Position numbers and translations under genes: made by a program | In this document: in pieces, positions 31,328 through 39,890 of the stretch | How the letters are laid out: every line of letters starts with the position of its first letter | How positions within the stretch are numbered: the first letter of the stretch is position 1 | NCBI GenBank assembly: GCA_016706425.1 | Contig: JADJJR010000001.1 | Span: 992,001 to 1,056,000 of the forward strand | Direction of reading: 5' to 3' | From: Elusimicrobiota bacterium | Lineage (GTDB): Bacteria > Elusimicrobiota > Elusimicrobia > FEN-1173 | DNA: 64,000 nt | The notes under the pieces: generated by a model | The model's database searches: none | What the model saw: only the letters and a program-made list of their open reading frames with translations | What the model was told of the DNA's origin: nothing

Positions 31328-32166
31328 AAGCGAGCTATTCCCGCATCGGCTGCTACGGGTTCTGCCCGAAGAAATACGATTACAGGTACGTGCAAGAACG
31401 GCCCGCCCCGGTCAAACCGGAACTGGCCTTCGGGGTGTCCCTGCACAAGGCCCTGGAGGAAAATTTCCAGCAAAAGCTGGTTTCCCGGCGGGATCTGTCC
31501 TTGGAGGAGGCGACCGCCCTGTTTCGGCGCGTTCTGGACGAACGCTTGGCCGCCGTGCCGGAGGAGTTCCTGCGCGGCGCGGCGGACTTCCACTATTTGC
31601 GCGCCCTGGGGGAGCATTTCCTCGAACGCTTTCTTAAAGAAAGGGCCCCGGCCCTCCAGCCGGCTCCCCGGGGCGTGGAATGCTCTTTCCGACTGCCCTT
31701 GCCCGGGGGATACGAAATCACCGGCCAGTTCGACCTCCTCGACACCGATTGGGTTCTTCACGATTTCAAAACGTCGAACAAACCCTACGATCCCAAACGC
31801 GCGGACCGAACCCAATTGGTCATATACGCCTGGGCCTGCGAGCAAATGTTCGGCCGCCCGCCGTCCCGGCTGTGTTTCGACGTGTTCGTGAAGGGGGACG
31901 GCGCCGGGGGCGCCGCCGACGGCGCGGCGGGTCTTCAAGCCCCTGTTTTTTTTCCGACGCCCGCCCCCGACGAGATGGCCCAAGTGGCCCGCCGGTTGTC
32001 GGCCCTTTTGGACCGCATCAACGCCGCCCGGGCCAAGGACGATTTCCCACGTTCCTTTGAGCCCCCGCGTTGCCATTGGTGCGAGTACCAGGAAACTTGC
32101 CGCGCCGAATGGGAGACCGAAGGCCGGCCCGCCCCGGTGCGCGTGTCGTTGGGGAGTCTGACTTAA
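31324..32166 (+). CDS. PD-(D/E)XK nuclease with predicted 4Fe-4S cluster (RecB/Cas4-like)
   Basis: A 280-residue RecB-family nuclease. The active site is seen in TGQFDLLD (Asp), VLHDFKTSNKPY (Asp-x-Lys) and QLVIYAW (motif with Gln and Tyr). Cysteines at the N terminus (CYGFCPKKYDY) and the C terminus (CHWCEYQETC) match the iron-sulfur staple of Cas4 and AddB nucleases. No helicase domain, cas genes or CRISPR repeats are near, so it is a stand-alone nuclease. It overlaps tldD by ATGA. It probably acts on single-stranded or damaged DNA, but the substrate is unknown. Confidence 0.85.
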   Translation: MKASYSRIGCYGFCPKKYDYRYVQERPAPVKPELAFGVSLHKALEENFQQKLVSRRDLSLEEATALFRRVLDERLAAVPEEFLRGAADFHYLRALGEHFLERFLKERAPALQPAPRGVECSFRLPLPGGYEITGQFDLLDTDWVLHDFKTSNKPYDPKRADRTQLVIYAWACEQMFGRPPSRLCFDVFVKGDGAGGAADGAAGLQAPVFFPTPAPDEMAQVARRLSALLDRINAARAKDDFPRSFEPPRCHWCEYQETCRAEWETEGRPAPVRVSLGSLT

Positions 32167-32167
32167 G

Positions 32168-34147
32168 TTAAAGTCGCGGGCGGGGGGCCCGAAGGGGCGT
32201 GCGGCAGCGGTCGGAAAAAAACGGCAGGGGGGCGGTGATTTTTGCCAGGGCCCCTTCGGTGTAGTCTTCGGCAATTTTGATGATTTCGGGGGCGTGGTGG
32301 AACTCGAGCCAGGTGTACGCCGAGAGGTCGGGCGCCAGCACCACGTCGGCGGCGGCCGAGGTCGTCTTGGAAATTCCGTACTGCATGGTGTACATCGTCT
32401 TGGCCATCACTTTGAAAATGTGCGGCCCGCTGATGGGGTTAAAGGCCGAGGGTTTCCGCGGACTCCAGCCGGGAAACCGTTTGTTGGCCGGACGGGTGGT
32501 GATGTTGAGCGATATCGCCACGTCGGCGCCCATGGCCCGGACGACCGAGGTGGGCACTGGATTCACCAATCCGCCGTCGACCAAATAGCGACCCTTCAAG
32601 AAAAAAGGCTCGAAAAAGAACGGCAGCGACAAGGAGGCCCGCACCGCCTCGGCCACGGGCCCGTGTCGCAGCACCCGTTCTTCGCCCGTGTTGATGTCGG
32701 TGGCCACGCAGGCGAAGGGGAGCGCCAGTTCCCCGAAGGTCACGTCCCCCAGGATCGACCGCAAAAACCGCAACACGGCGTTGCCGACGACGACCCCCTT
32801 CCACGGCAGGGCGAAATCCATGAGCGTCCAAAGTTTGGCCTTGGTGATGCTGCGGGCGATGTCTTCCAATTCGTCAACGGAACGTCCCGCGCAATAAAAA
32901 CTGCCGATCAAGGCACCCATGGAGGTGCCCGCGATCAGGTCGGGGAAAACGCCGTGGCGCTCCAGAACCCGCAGAACCCCGATGGCCGAGTAACCCAGCG
33001 CCGCGCCCGACCCCAGGGCAATGCCGATTCGCAAGCCGCCCAGATGCCGGGCCAACCGATCGACGCCCCGTAGCGAAACGTCGTGTCGGCGGTCCAAAAA
33101 AGGCGTCCCCGCGGCGAGGGCGTTGCGCCCGAGGTTGGGTCCCCAAGGAATATAAAACCGCCCCGGCCGGTGGCGCCGCGGGGGGGATTCCCGTTGCAGT
33201 TCCAGCAGGTCGAGCCGTTGGGGGGGGACGGCCTTCTCCAATTGTCGCCACATGGGGGTGCCGGGCTCCGCGCCCTCTTCGCGAACGTAAAATACGCGGT
33301 CCGCTTCCTCCACGAAAACATTCAGGATACGGCCGGGACGGTCTCCCAACGGGACCAGCACGTAGTCCCATTCCCGCCGCAAGGTTTCCAGCAGGGGGTA
33401 CACCCCCGCCGCCAAGTCGCCCTCCAACAACGTCCGGGGCAGGCAGAGCACATCAAGTCCCGACGGATGGGACGCGATCCACGGCCGCAGGGTGTCCAAG
33501 GATTGGAAGTCCTGGGCTTCGGGCTTCCGGTCCGCCGAGGGGCAGGACAGTTTGAGCGCGGTTTTGTAGGACGGGCCATTGTCGGAAGGCAAGTCCACGA
33601 TGAGCAGTTTTCGACGGGTTTGTGTCATGAGCGAGACGGCCAAATTACCGACCAACACCGCCTGTTCCTCGAATGGCGCGGCCGCCACCAGCGTGTAGAC
33701 TTTGGCGGTGTTCGGCACCGCCGGGGGGCGGATCGCCTGCGCCAGCCGTCCGGACAGAAAGCGCGTGACGGCCAAAGCGAGGGTCGGGGTCGCCCGAAGG
33801 GCGGCGTTGAAGTCATCGGTTTTTAAGGCGAGAAGACGCGCGGGTTGGACGGCCACCGCCGTGGCGGGCCGCGTTTCCGAGGTCAGGAGAGCCATTTCGC
33901 CCAGGGCGTCGCCGCGCCGCCCCAGGATCGCTAAAATTCGGTCGCGGCCGTCCTGGGTTTGCATCAGGTGGACTTGCCCTCCGAGCAGGACGTAGAGAGC
34001 GTCCCCCGCGTCACCTTGATGAAAGAGAATTTCGTCCGGGCGGAGGGACACTTCCCGGAAATGCGGGCGAAGGAGCGCCACCTCGTCTTCCCGAAATTGC
34101 GAGAAGAAAGGAACTTTTTGAAGGATGGAAAAATCATCGTTGTCCAT
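32168..34147 (-). CDS. cNMP-binding / degenerate ParA-like / patatin phospholipase protein
   Basis: A 659-residue three-part protein on the minus strand. An N-terminal cyclic-nucleotide-binding domain (about residues 10-125) is followed by a middle domain (about 145-300) resembling a ParA/MinD ATPase (LLIVDLPSDN strand) whose Walker A is lost, and then a patatin domain (about 365-560). The patatin domain has the nucleophile in GTSMGALIG and the catalytic Asp in DGGLVNPVP. The layout recalls NTE-type lysophospholipases. GAGGAGGG precedes the ATG at 34147. It converges tail to tail with the nuclease gene, with 1 nt between stops, and diverges from the lipid A operon, suggesting envelope lipid turnover. 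Confidence 0.88.
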   Translation of the reverse strand: MDNDDFSILQKVPFFSQFREDEVALLRPHFREVSLRPDEILFHQGDAGDALYVLLGGQVHLMQTQDGRDRILAILGRRGDALGEMALLTSETRPATAVAVQPARLLALKTDDFNAALRATPTLALAVTRFLSGRLAQAIRPPAVPNTAKVYTLVAAAPFEEQAVLVGNLAVSLMTQTRRKLLIVDLPSDNGPSYKTALKLSCPSADRKPEAQDFQSLDTLRPWIASHPSGLDVLCLPRTLLEGDLAAGVYPLLETLRREWDYVLVPLGDRPGRILNVFVEEADRVFYVREEGAEPGTPMWRQLEKAVPPQRLDLLELQRESPPRRHRPGRFYIPWGPNLGRNALAAGTPFLDRRHDVSLRGVDRLARHLGGLRIGIALGSGAALGYSAIGVLRVLERHGVFPDLIAGTSMGALIGSFYCAGRSVDELEDIARSITKAKLWTLMDFALPWKGVVVGNAVLRFLRSILGDVTFGELALPFACVATDINTGEERVLRHGPVAEAVRASLSLPFFFEPFFLKGRYLVDGGLVNPVPTSVVRAMGADVAISLNITTRPANKRFPGWSPRKPSAFNPISGPHIFKVMAKTMYTMQYGISKTTSAAADVVLAPDLSAYTWLEFHHAPEIIKIAEDYTEGALAKITAPLPFFSDRCRTPLRAPRPRL

Positions 34148-34218
34148 GGGCGGCGCCCCTCCTCTTTAAGTGAAGGCCCCCCCGGGTCCTTTGTCAAGGG
34201 CCGTGGTGATTTCCGACG

Positions 34219-34247
34219 TGGACAAGGCTTTGGAAATCAACTAAAAT
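34219..34247 (+). promoter_or_regulatory. Promoter of the lipid A operon
   Basis: TGGACA (34219-34224) and TAAAAT (34242-34247) with a 17-nt spacer. AAAGGAG (34267-34273) and GTG 34280 follow, so this operon has a normal short leader. Confidence 0.65.
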
Positions 34248-34279
34248 CGAATCTTTCAAGACCGTCAAAGGAGTCTTCC

Positions 34280-34852
34280 GTGCGTCCGTCCCGTCTCGCG
34301 ATGTTGTTCCTCGGCGCCGCCCTGTCGGGCGCGGCCGTCGCGGTTGAAATTCCCTTTAAAAGGGGCGGTCGGGACGAGGGCACCCGTGTGGGGTTTGTGG
34401 ACATGCAGCGGATTTACCGGGAGTACCCCGAAACCCAGAAGGCCCGGGCGGAGTACAACCGCGAATTGGCCCGCCACAAAACGGATTTGGCGGAGAAAGA
34501 ACGCGCCCTGGAAGAATTGAAAACGCGGGGGACCCCGATTCCCGCGGTTTCCACCGACACCGTGACGAGCGCAACGGCCCCGGCGGTCGCCTTGGGGGAG
34601 GGCGAAGTGGTCCGCGCGCGGGCGGACCTGGAAAAAGCCCGTTCCGACGCGGCGACCGCCCTGCGGGATTTTGAGAGCAAACAATCCGCGCGCATTCTGG
34701 GTCAGCTGCACAAAGCGCTCGTGGAATTGGCCACGCAGCGCGGGATCGCGGTGGTGGTGGACAAAGCCTCCATTTTGCACGGGGAAAACGCCGTGGATTT
34801 GACGGAAGCCCTGCACCGCAAGGTGCGCGGCCTCCCCGAACCCGCTCCCTGA
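34280..34852 (+). CDS. skp: OmpH/Skp-like periplasmic chaperone
   Basis: A 190-residue protein with a signal peptide (about residues 1-21, cleavage after AVA). The mature part starts with the family strand VGFVDMQRIYREYPE, then forms two long charged helices as in the tentacles of Skp, and ends with a strand VVVDKASILHG. The helices are interrupted by a Thr/Ala/Pro-rich insert (about residues 85-112) not seen in standard Skp. Skp holds unfolded outer-membrane proteins in the periplasm. GTG 34280 has AAAGGAG 6 nt upstream. It heads the lipid A operon, as in many diderms, but no bamA precedes it. Confidence 0.88.
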   Translation: MRPSRLAMLFLGAALSGAAVAVEIPFKRGGRDEGTRVGFVDMQRIYREYPETQKARAEYNRELARHKTDLAEKERALEELKTRGTPIPAVSTDTVTSATAPAVALGEGEVVRARADLEKARSDAATALRDFESKQSARILGQLHKALVELATQRGIAVVVDKASILHGENAVDLTEALHRKVRGLPEPAP

Positions 34853-34862
34853 AAGGTGTGAC

Positions 34863-35882
34863 GTGCGACTGACCGTTTCCGAAATCGCGTCCTTGGTGGG
34901 CGGCACCGTCCGGGGGGACGGCGCCGTGGTGATCGAGGGGGCCGCCGGACTCGGCGAGGCCACGCCCCGGGACCTGTCGTTTTTGGCGAATCCGAAATAC
35001 AAATTCCAATTGGAAACGACCCGGGCGGGGGCCCTGTTGGTCACACCCGAGGTGCCGACCGGGAACCGCCCCGCCGTGGTCGTGAAAAACCCCACGGACG
35101 CCTGGGCGGCCGTTCTGGAGATTTTGGACAAAGAGCGCACCCGGCGTCCCGCGGGGATTCATCCGACGGCCGTGATCGCCGCCGGCGCGAAAATCGGCCG
35201 GAACGTCACCGTCGGGGCCCACACCGTCATCGAAGAGGGGGCCTCCGTCGGCGACAACACGATCCTTTACCCCCGCGTCTACATCGGTTTCGACTCTTCC
35301 GTCGGGGCGGATTGTCTGATTTACCCCGGCGTCACCCTGCGGGAGCGCACGACCGTTGGGAATCGGTGCGTCCTCCAACCGGGGGTGGTGGTGGGCGGCG
35401 ACGGGTACGGGTTTTCCTTCGGGGCCGGGCGCCACCGCAAAATCCCCCAGGTCGGGACGGTCGTTATTGAAGACGATGTCGAAATCCAGGCCAACTCGAC
35501 CATCGATCGGGCCGCCGTGGGCGTCACCCGCATCGGCCGCGGCACCAAGATCGACAATTTGGTCCAAATCGCCCACGGCGCGGAAATCGGAGAAAATTGC
35601 CTGATCGTTGCCCAGACCGGCGTCGCGGGTTCGACCAAGATCGGGAATTTCGTCACCTTGGCGGCGCAGGTGGGGGTGGCCGGCCATTTGAAGATCGGCG
35701 ATCAAACCATCGTTGCCGGCCAGTCCGGCGTCTCGCACGACTTGCCGCCCAAAAGCGTGGTGTTCGGCACGCCCGCGCAACCGATCAAAGACGAAATGAA
35801 ATGCCAGGCGGCCGTCCGGCAATTGCCGAAACTCCTCGATGAATTTCGAGCGATCAAAAAGAAAATGGGATGGGGATCATGA
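34863..35882 (+). CDS. lpxD: UDP-3-O-acylglucosamine N-acyltransferase
   Basis: A 339-residue LpxD, which adds the N-linked acyl chain in lipid A synthesis. The N-terminal uridine-binding domain (about residues 1-100) precedes a left-handed beta-helix of hexapeptide repeats (about 105-300), with the catalytic His in QIAHGAEIGENC. A C-terminal helix (about 310-335) closes the trimer. The start is GTG 34863, 10 nt after skp. Its TGA overlaps the ATG of lpxC. Confidence 0.97.
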   Translation: MRLTVSEIASLVGGTVRGDGAVVIEGAAGLGEATPRDLSFLANPKYKFQLETTRAGALLVTPEVPTGNRPAVVVKNPTDAWAAVLEILDKERTRRPAGIHPTAVIAAGAKIGRNVTVGAHTVIEEGASVGDNTILYPRVYIGFDSSVGADCLIYPGVTLRERTTVGNRCVLQPGVVVGGDGYGFSFGAGRHRKIPQVGTVVIEDDVEIQANSTIDRAAVGVTRIGRGTKIDNLVQIAHGAEIGENCLIVAQTGVAGSTKIGNFVTLAAQVGVAGHLKIGDQTIVAGQSGVSHDLPPKSVVFGTPAQPIKDEMKCQAAVRQLPKLLDEFRAIKKKMGWGS

Positions 35883-36787
35883 AAATCGTCACGACGGGGG
35901 AACCGCAACGCACATTGGCCCGAGAGGCCGTCTACAGGGGGATCGGCCTTCACACCGGGAACAAATGCCAATTGGTTTTTAAGCCGGCGCCGGCGAACCA
36001 CGGGGTGGTGTTCGTCCGCACCGATTTGCCCGCGCAACCCCGCCTGCCCGCGCACCACTCCATCGTGTCCAGCGTCATTCGCGGCACGACTTTGAGCCTC
36101 GCGGGCGAAAAGGACCACGAGGCCCGCGTCCACACCGTGGAGCACGTGTTGTCCGCGCTCGCCGGTCTCGGCATCGACAACATGCTGATCGAAGTCAACG
36201 CCAACGAGCCCCCCGTGGCCGACGGCAGCGCCATGCCTTTCCTCGAGGTGTTGGAAAAGGCCGGGGTCGTGGATTTGGGCGAGCCCCGCCGATTTTTCCA
36301 GCCCGATCCCTTGGAATACCGGGCCGGCGAAACGTATTACGAAGTCCGTCCGGCCGAAGCTTTGACCCTGGAAACCGTGATCGCTTTCAAGCACCCGTTC
36401 ATCGGCGAGCAAAAAATCGAGTTCACCCTCAAACCGGGCTCTTTCCAAACGGAGATCTCCCGCGCCCGGACCTTCTGCTTTGATTACGAGGTGGAAGCCC
36501 TGAAGCGTCAGGGCCTGGCCCGGGGCGGCTCTCTCGACAACGCCGTGGTGGTGGGAATGGACCGCGTCCACAACAAAGAAAAAACGCTCCGTTACCCCGA
36601 CGAGTTTGTGCGGCACAAGACCCTCGATTTGTTGGGCGACCTCTACCTGCTCGGGATGCCGCTCTTGGCGCGAATCAAGGCCTACCGCGTGGGTCACGGG
36701 CACAACGTCAATTTGGTGAAGCAGCTGGCCGCGCAAATGACCGGGAAAGCCGCCCCGTCCCCATCGACGGTGACCACGTCTTATTAA
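35879..36787 (+). CDS. lpxC: UDP-3-O-acyl-N-acetylglucosamine deacetylase
   Basis: A 302-residue zinc deacetylase catalysing the committed step of lipid A synthesis. Zinc ligands are seen as His in HTVEHVLSAL and His/Asp in RHKTLDLLGDLYLLG, with the general-acid His in GHGHNVNLVK. It is the stand-alone form, not the LpxC-FabZ fusion found in Bacteroidetes and relatives. ATG 35879 overlaps the lpxD stop; an ATG at 35870 is also in frame but adds only three residues. fabZ follows after 17 nt. Confidence 0.97.
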   Translation: MKIVTTGEPQRTLAREAVYRGIGLHTGNKCQLVFKPAPANHGVVFVRTDLPAQPRLPAHHSIVSSVIRGTTLSLAGEKDHEARVHTVEHVLSALAGLGIDNMLIEVNANEPPVADGSAMPFLEVLEKAGVVDLGEPRRFFQPDPLEYRAGETYYEVRPAEALTLETVIAFKHPFIGEQKIEFTLKPGSFQTEISRARTFCFDYEVEALKRQGLARGGSLDNAVVVGMDRVHNKEKTLRYPDEFVRHKTLDLLGDLYLLGMPLLARIKAYRVGHGHNVNLVKQLAAQMTGKAAPSPSTVTTSY

Positions 36788-36804
36788 CTAACCCTGGAGG
36801 TCCG

Positions 36805-37263
36805 ATGTCCGACACCCCCCGCACGCTGAACGCCGTTGATATTTTGAACGCCATTCCCCACCGCTACCCCATCCTGATGGTCGACAAGGCCACCGTGGTG
36901 GAGGAGGATAAAAAAATCACGGGCTACAAATCCGTGTCGGGCAACGAACCGTTTTTTCAGGGACATTTCCCCGGCCGCCCCATCATGCCCGGGGTCTTGA
37001 TCGTCGAAGCCATGGCGCAGACCGCCTGCGTTTTGTTCCTCTCCAAACCCGAAGCCAAGGACAAATTGGCGTTCTTCATGGGCATCGATAAAGTGAAATT
37101 CCGAAAGCCCGTGGTCCCGGGCGATCAATTGGAATTGCGCGTGGAAATAATCCGTCCCGGGCGCATGGGCAAGGCCAAGGGCGAGGCCTACGTCGGCGGG
37201 GAATTGGTGACGGAGGCCGAATTTATGTTTGCCATCGTTGATCGGCAGGAAGCCAAGAAGTGA
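36805..37263 (+). CDS. fabZ: 3-hydroxyacyl-ACP dehydratase FabZ
   Basis: A 152-residue hot-dog-fold dehydratase. The catalytic His is in QGHFPGRPIMPGVLIVEAMA with its Glu near the end of that helix; PHRYPILMVD marks the N-terminal family motif. It dehydrates 3-hydroxyacyl-ACP in fatty acid synthesis and so competes with LpxA/LpxD for the same precursor. GGAGG lies 6 nt before ATG 36805. The stop overlaps the lpxA GTG, allowing coupled synthesis. Confidence 0.97.
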   Translation: MSDTPRTLNAVDILNAIPHRYPILMVDKATVVEEDKKITGYKSVSGNEPFFQGHFPGRPIMPGVLIVEAMAQTACVLFLSKPEAKDKLAFFMGIDKVKFRKPVVPGDQLELRVEIIRPGRMGKAKGEAYVGGELVTEAEFMFAIVDRQEAKK

Positions 37264-38087
37264 GCGCCGAAACCCGCGTTCACCCCACCGCCATCGTCCA
37301 TCCCACCGCCCGCCTGGGCGTTGGGGTGGACATCGGCCCCTACGCCGTCATCGGCCCCGACGTGCAGCTCGGGGACCGGGTTTGGGTCGGGCCCCACGCC
37401 GTGATCGAATACGCCGATGTCGGGGCGGAGTGCCGGCTGCACCCCCACGCCTTTGTCGGCACCGAGCCGCAGGACCTCAAATTCAAGGGCGAAAAGACGC
37501 GCGTCCGCGTCGGCGCCCGCACCCACGTGCGCGAGTGCGTGACGATCCACCGCGGGACCGTCGCGTCCGGGGAAACCGTGGTGGGGTCGAATTGCCTTTT
37601 GATGGCCTACACCCACGTCGCCCACGATTGCGTGCTGGCCGACAACGTGATCATGGCCAACGTCGCCACCCTGGCCGGGCACGTGGAAGTCGGCCTGGGG
37701 GCCTTCATCGGCGGTTTGTCGGCCGTTCACCAATTTGTCCGCATCGGCGCGGGAGCGATGATCGGCGGCGGGTCCATGGTGACCGCCGACGTGGCGCCTT
37801 TTTGCCTGGTCCAGGGCGACCGCGCGAAGACCGCGGGCTTGAACGTGGTCGGTTTGCGGCGGCGAGGGACCTCCCGGGACGCCCTGTCGTCCCTGAAGGC
37901 CGCGTACCGCACGGTGTTTTCGAAGGGCCTGTCGCTGCGGGAGGCGGTGGAAGAAATCGCCCGGTCGCCCCGCCCGCCCGAAGTCGAGCTTTTCCTGGAA
38001 TTTGTTCGAAAGACGGGCTCGCGCGGGCTCTGCCGCCCGGCCGCCAAAGCCGCCGGGGGTCCGGACACCGAGCCGGACGAGGATTGA
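37260..38087 (+). CDS. lpxA: UDP-N-acetylglucosamine O-acyltransferase
   Basis: A 275-residue LpxA, the first acyltransferase of lipid A synthesis. It is a left-handed beta-helix of hexapeptide repeats (about residues 5-185) with the catalytic His in YTHVAHDC, and VHQFVRIG and LNVVGLRRRG near the C-terminal helical part. The last 20 residues are a low-complexity Ala/Pro/acidic tail. GTG 37260 overlaps the fabZ stop. A nearby Gfo/Idh gene raises the possibility that the acceptor is the 3-amino sugar rather than UDP-GlcNAc. Confidence 0.96.
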   Translation: MSAETRVHPTAIVHPTARLGVGVDIGPYAVIGPDVQLGDRVWVGPHAVIEYADVGAECRLHPHAFVGTEPQDLKFKGEKTRVRVGARTHVRECVTIHRGTVASGETVVGSNCLLMAYTHVAHDCVLADNVIMANVATLAGHVEVGLGAFIGGLSAVHQFVRIGAGAMIGGGSMVTADVAPFCLVQGDRAKTAGLNVVGLRRRGTSRDALSSLKAAYRTVFSKGLSLREAVEEIARSPRPPEVELFLEFVRKTGSRGLCRPAAKAAGGPDTEPDED

Positions 38088-38097
38088 CATCCCTCCC

Positions 38098-38901
38098 TTG
38101 ACCCCCCTGGGTCTCATCGCGGGAAACGGCCGGTTCCCGTTCCTCTTGGCGGACGAGGCCCGACGCCAAGGCCGGCCCGTGGTCGCGGCCGCCATCGAAG
38201 GGGAAACCGACCCCGCCCTGGCCGACCACGTGGATCGCATCCACTGGCTAAAGCTTGGCCAGATCAAGCGTACGATCCAAATTTTTAAAGAGGCCGGCGC
38301 GGGGGACGCCGTGATGGCGGGCCAGGTCAAACACGCCAGCATATTCGATCTCCGCCACCTGGACGCGACGGCCGTCAAGATATTGGCCACACTCCCCGAT
38401 AAAAAAACCGACACGATTTTGAGCGCCGTCGCCGACGTGTTCGCGAAGGAAGGAATCCGGTTGATGTCCTCCGTTGCCTACCTGGGGGAAGCCCTGGCGC
38501 CGGAAGGGGTGATCACCCGCGCCCGCCCCTCAAACGAGCAGAAACGCGACATCGCCTTCGGTTTTAAAACCGCCAAGGCCGTCGCCGGGTTGGACCTCGG
38601 GCAAACCGTGTGCGTGAAAGACCAGGCCGTGTTGGCCGTCGAGGCCATCGAGGGCACCGACGCCTGCATCCGCCGGGCGGGGGAGCACCAGGCCGGGTGC
38701 GTGGCCGTCAAGGTGGCCAAACCGCGCCAGGATTTGCGCTTCGACGTCCCCGTGGTGGGTCGGCGGACGTTGGAATCCCTGGCCGCGGCGAAAGCCGCCG
38801 TTCTGGCGGTGGAGGCGGGCAAGACCTTGTTTTTCGATCGCGAGGAATTTTTGAAAGAGGCCGACGCCGTGGGCTTGATCGTGGTGGGGGTTAAAGAGTG
38901 A
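38098..38901 (+). CDS. lpxI: UDP-2,3-diacylglucosamine pyrophosphatase LpxI
   Basis: A 267-residue LpxI (DUF1009 family), the form that replaces LpxH in alphaproteobacteria and several other phyla; it releases lipid X and UMP. Typical segments are LGLIAGNGRFPFLLADEA at the N terminus, VMAGQVKH, KDQAVLAVEAIEGTDACIRR and the C-terminal GKTLFFDREEF. The start is taken as TTG 38098, because the conserved strand begins two residues later; the ribosome site is weak. It lies between lpxA and the Gfo/Idh gene, with a 4-nt overlap to the latter. Confidence 0.93.
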   Translation: MTPLGLIAGNGRFPFLLADEARRQGRPVVAAAIEGETDPALADHVDRIHWLKLGQIKRTIQIFKEAGAGDAVMAGQVKHASIFDLRHLDATAVKILATLPDKKTDTILSAVADVFAKEGIRLMSSVAYLGEALAPEGVITRARPSNEQKRDIAFGFKTAKAVAGLDLGQTVCVKDQAVLAVEAIEGTDACIRRAGEHQAGCVAVKVAKPRQDLRFDVPVVGRRTLESLAAAKAAVLAVEAGKTLFFDREEFLKEADAVGLIVVGVKE

Positions 38902-39890
38902 AATTGTTCGGCCGCGCCGCCCCGGTTTTTGAACCCCCCGTCCCCGAAGCGGAGCGCGTTCCCATCGGTGTCGTGGGGGTGGGGCAAATGGGTCGGCACC
39001 ACGCGCGCATTTTGTCGACCTTGCCGCCGGCCCGGCTGGTGGGGATCGCCGACCTCGACCGCGCCCGCGCGAGCGCCCTGGCCGAGCAGCACCGAACCCG
39101 GGCCTTCGCGTCCGCCGATCAATTCCCGGCCGACACCCGGGCGGTGGTCATCGCGGCGCCCACCCCGTTCCACCACCGGTTGACCAAAGAATTCCTGGAA
39201 CGCGGTTGGCATTGTTTCGTCGAGAAACCTTTGACGGAGCGCGTCGAAGACGCCGAGGAAGTGATCGCCCTCGCCCGTTCAAAAAATCTGATCCTCCAGG
39301 TGGGGCACATCGAGCGTTTCAACCCCGCCGTGATGGAAATGGCCCGCCAGGCCAAGGACCCTCTTTTTATCGAGGCCTCGCGCCTCGGGCCCTTCGACCC
39401 CCGCGTGGCCCACGTGAGCGTGGTGTTGGATCTCATGATTCACGACATCGACATCGTTCTGGCTTTGACCCAGGACAAGGTGGTTCGCCTCGACGCCGTG
39501 GGCGGGAGCGTTCTGTCCGGCCAGGAGGACATCGTCAAGGCGACGCTCTTTTTCTCGCGCGGTTGCCGGGCCGATTTGGTGGCCAGTCGCGTGAGCGTCA
39601 AAAAGTTCCGCAAAATCCGGGTGTTCCAAAAGGACGCCTACATGTCGTTGGACTATTCCGATCGCAGTTTAAAAATTCACCGCAAGCGGCGGCCCGAGGT
39701 CCGGAGCCTGTTGGACGTGGTCATCCAACGACCCCGTTTGGAAAAAAAGGATCCGTTGGAAACGGAATTGCGCCATTTCCTTCAATGCGTGCGGGAAGGG
39801 AAAGCCCCTCTGGTCGGCGGGGAACACGGCCGCGACGCTTTGGAGTTGGCCCTTGAAATCCGACGGGGCCTGCGGTTGCACACCCTGTGA
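38898..39890 (+). CDS. Gfo/Idh/MocA-family oxidoreductase, possible GnnA
   Basis: A 330-residue NAD(P)-dependent sugar oxidoreductase. The Rossmann motif VVGVGQMGRHHARIL (about residues 24-38) and the family EKPL motif in FVEKPLTE are present, with the catalytic-type HD in LMIHDIDIVLAL. It sits between lpxI and lpxB with GTGA overlaps on both sides, so it belongs to lipid A synthesis. GnnA, which oxidises UDP-GlcNAc at C3 before transamination by GnnB, occupies similar clusters. No gnnB is in the window, so the assignment is inference. Confidence 0.88.
   Translation: MKLFGRAAPVFEPPVPEAERVPIGVVGVGQMGRHHARILSTLPPARLVGIADLDRARASALAEQHRTRAFASADQFPADTRAVVIAAPTPFHHRLTKEFLERGWHCFVEKPLTERVEDAEEVIALARSKNLILQVGHIERFNPAVMEMARQAKDPLFIEASRLGPFDPRVAHVSVVLDLMIHDIDIVLALTQDKVVRLDAVGGSVLSGQEDIVKATLFFSRGCRADLVASRVSVKKFRKIRVFQKDAYMSLDYSDRSLKIHRKRRPEVRSLLDVVIQRPRLEKKDPLETELRHFLQCVREGKAPLVGGEHGRDALELALEIRRGLRLHTL

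Noticed and set aside
31324..32166. Cas4 and a nearby CRISPR system
   Set aside because: The nuclease shares the Cas4-type cysteines, but there are no repeats, cas1/cas2 or other cas genes anywhere in the window.
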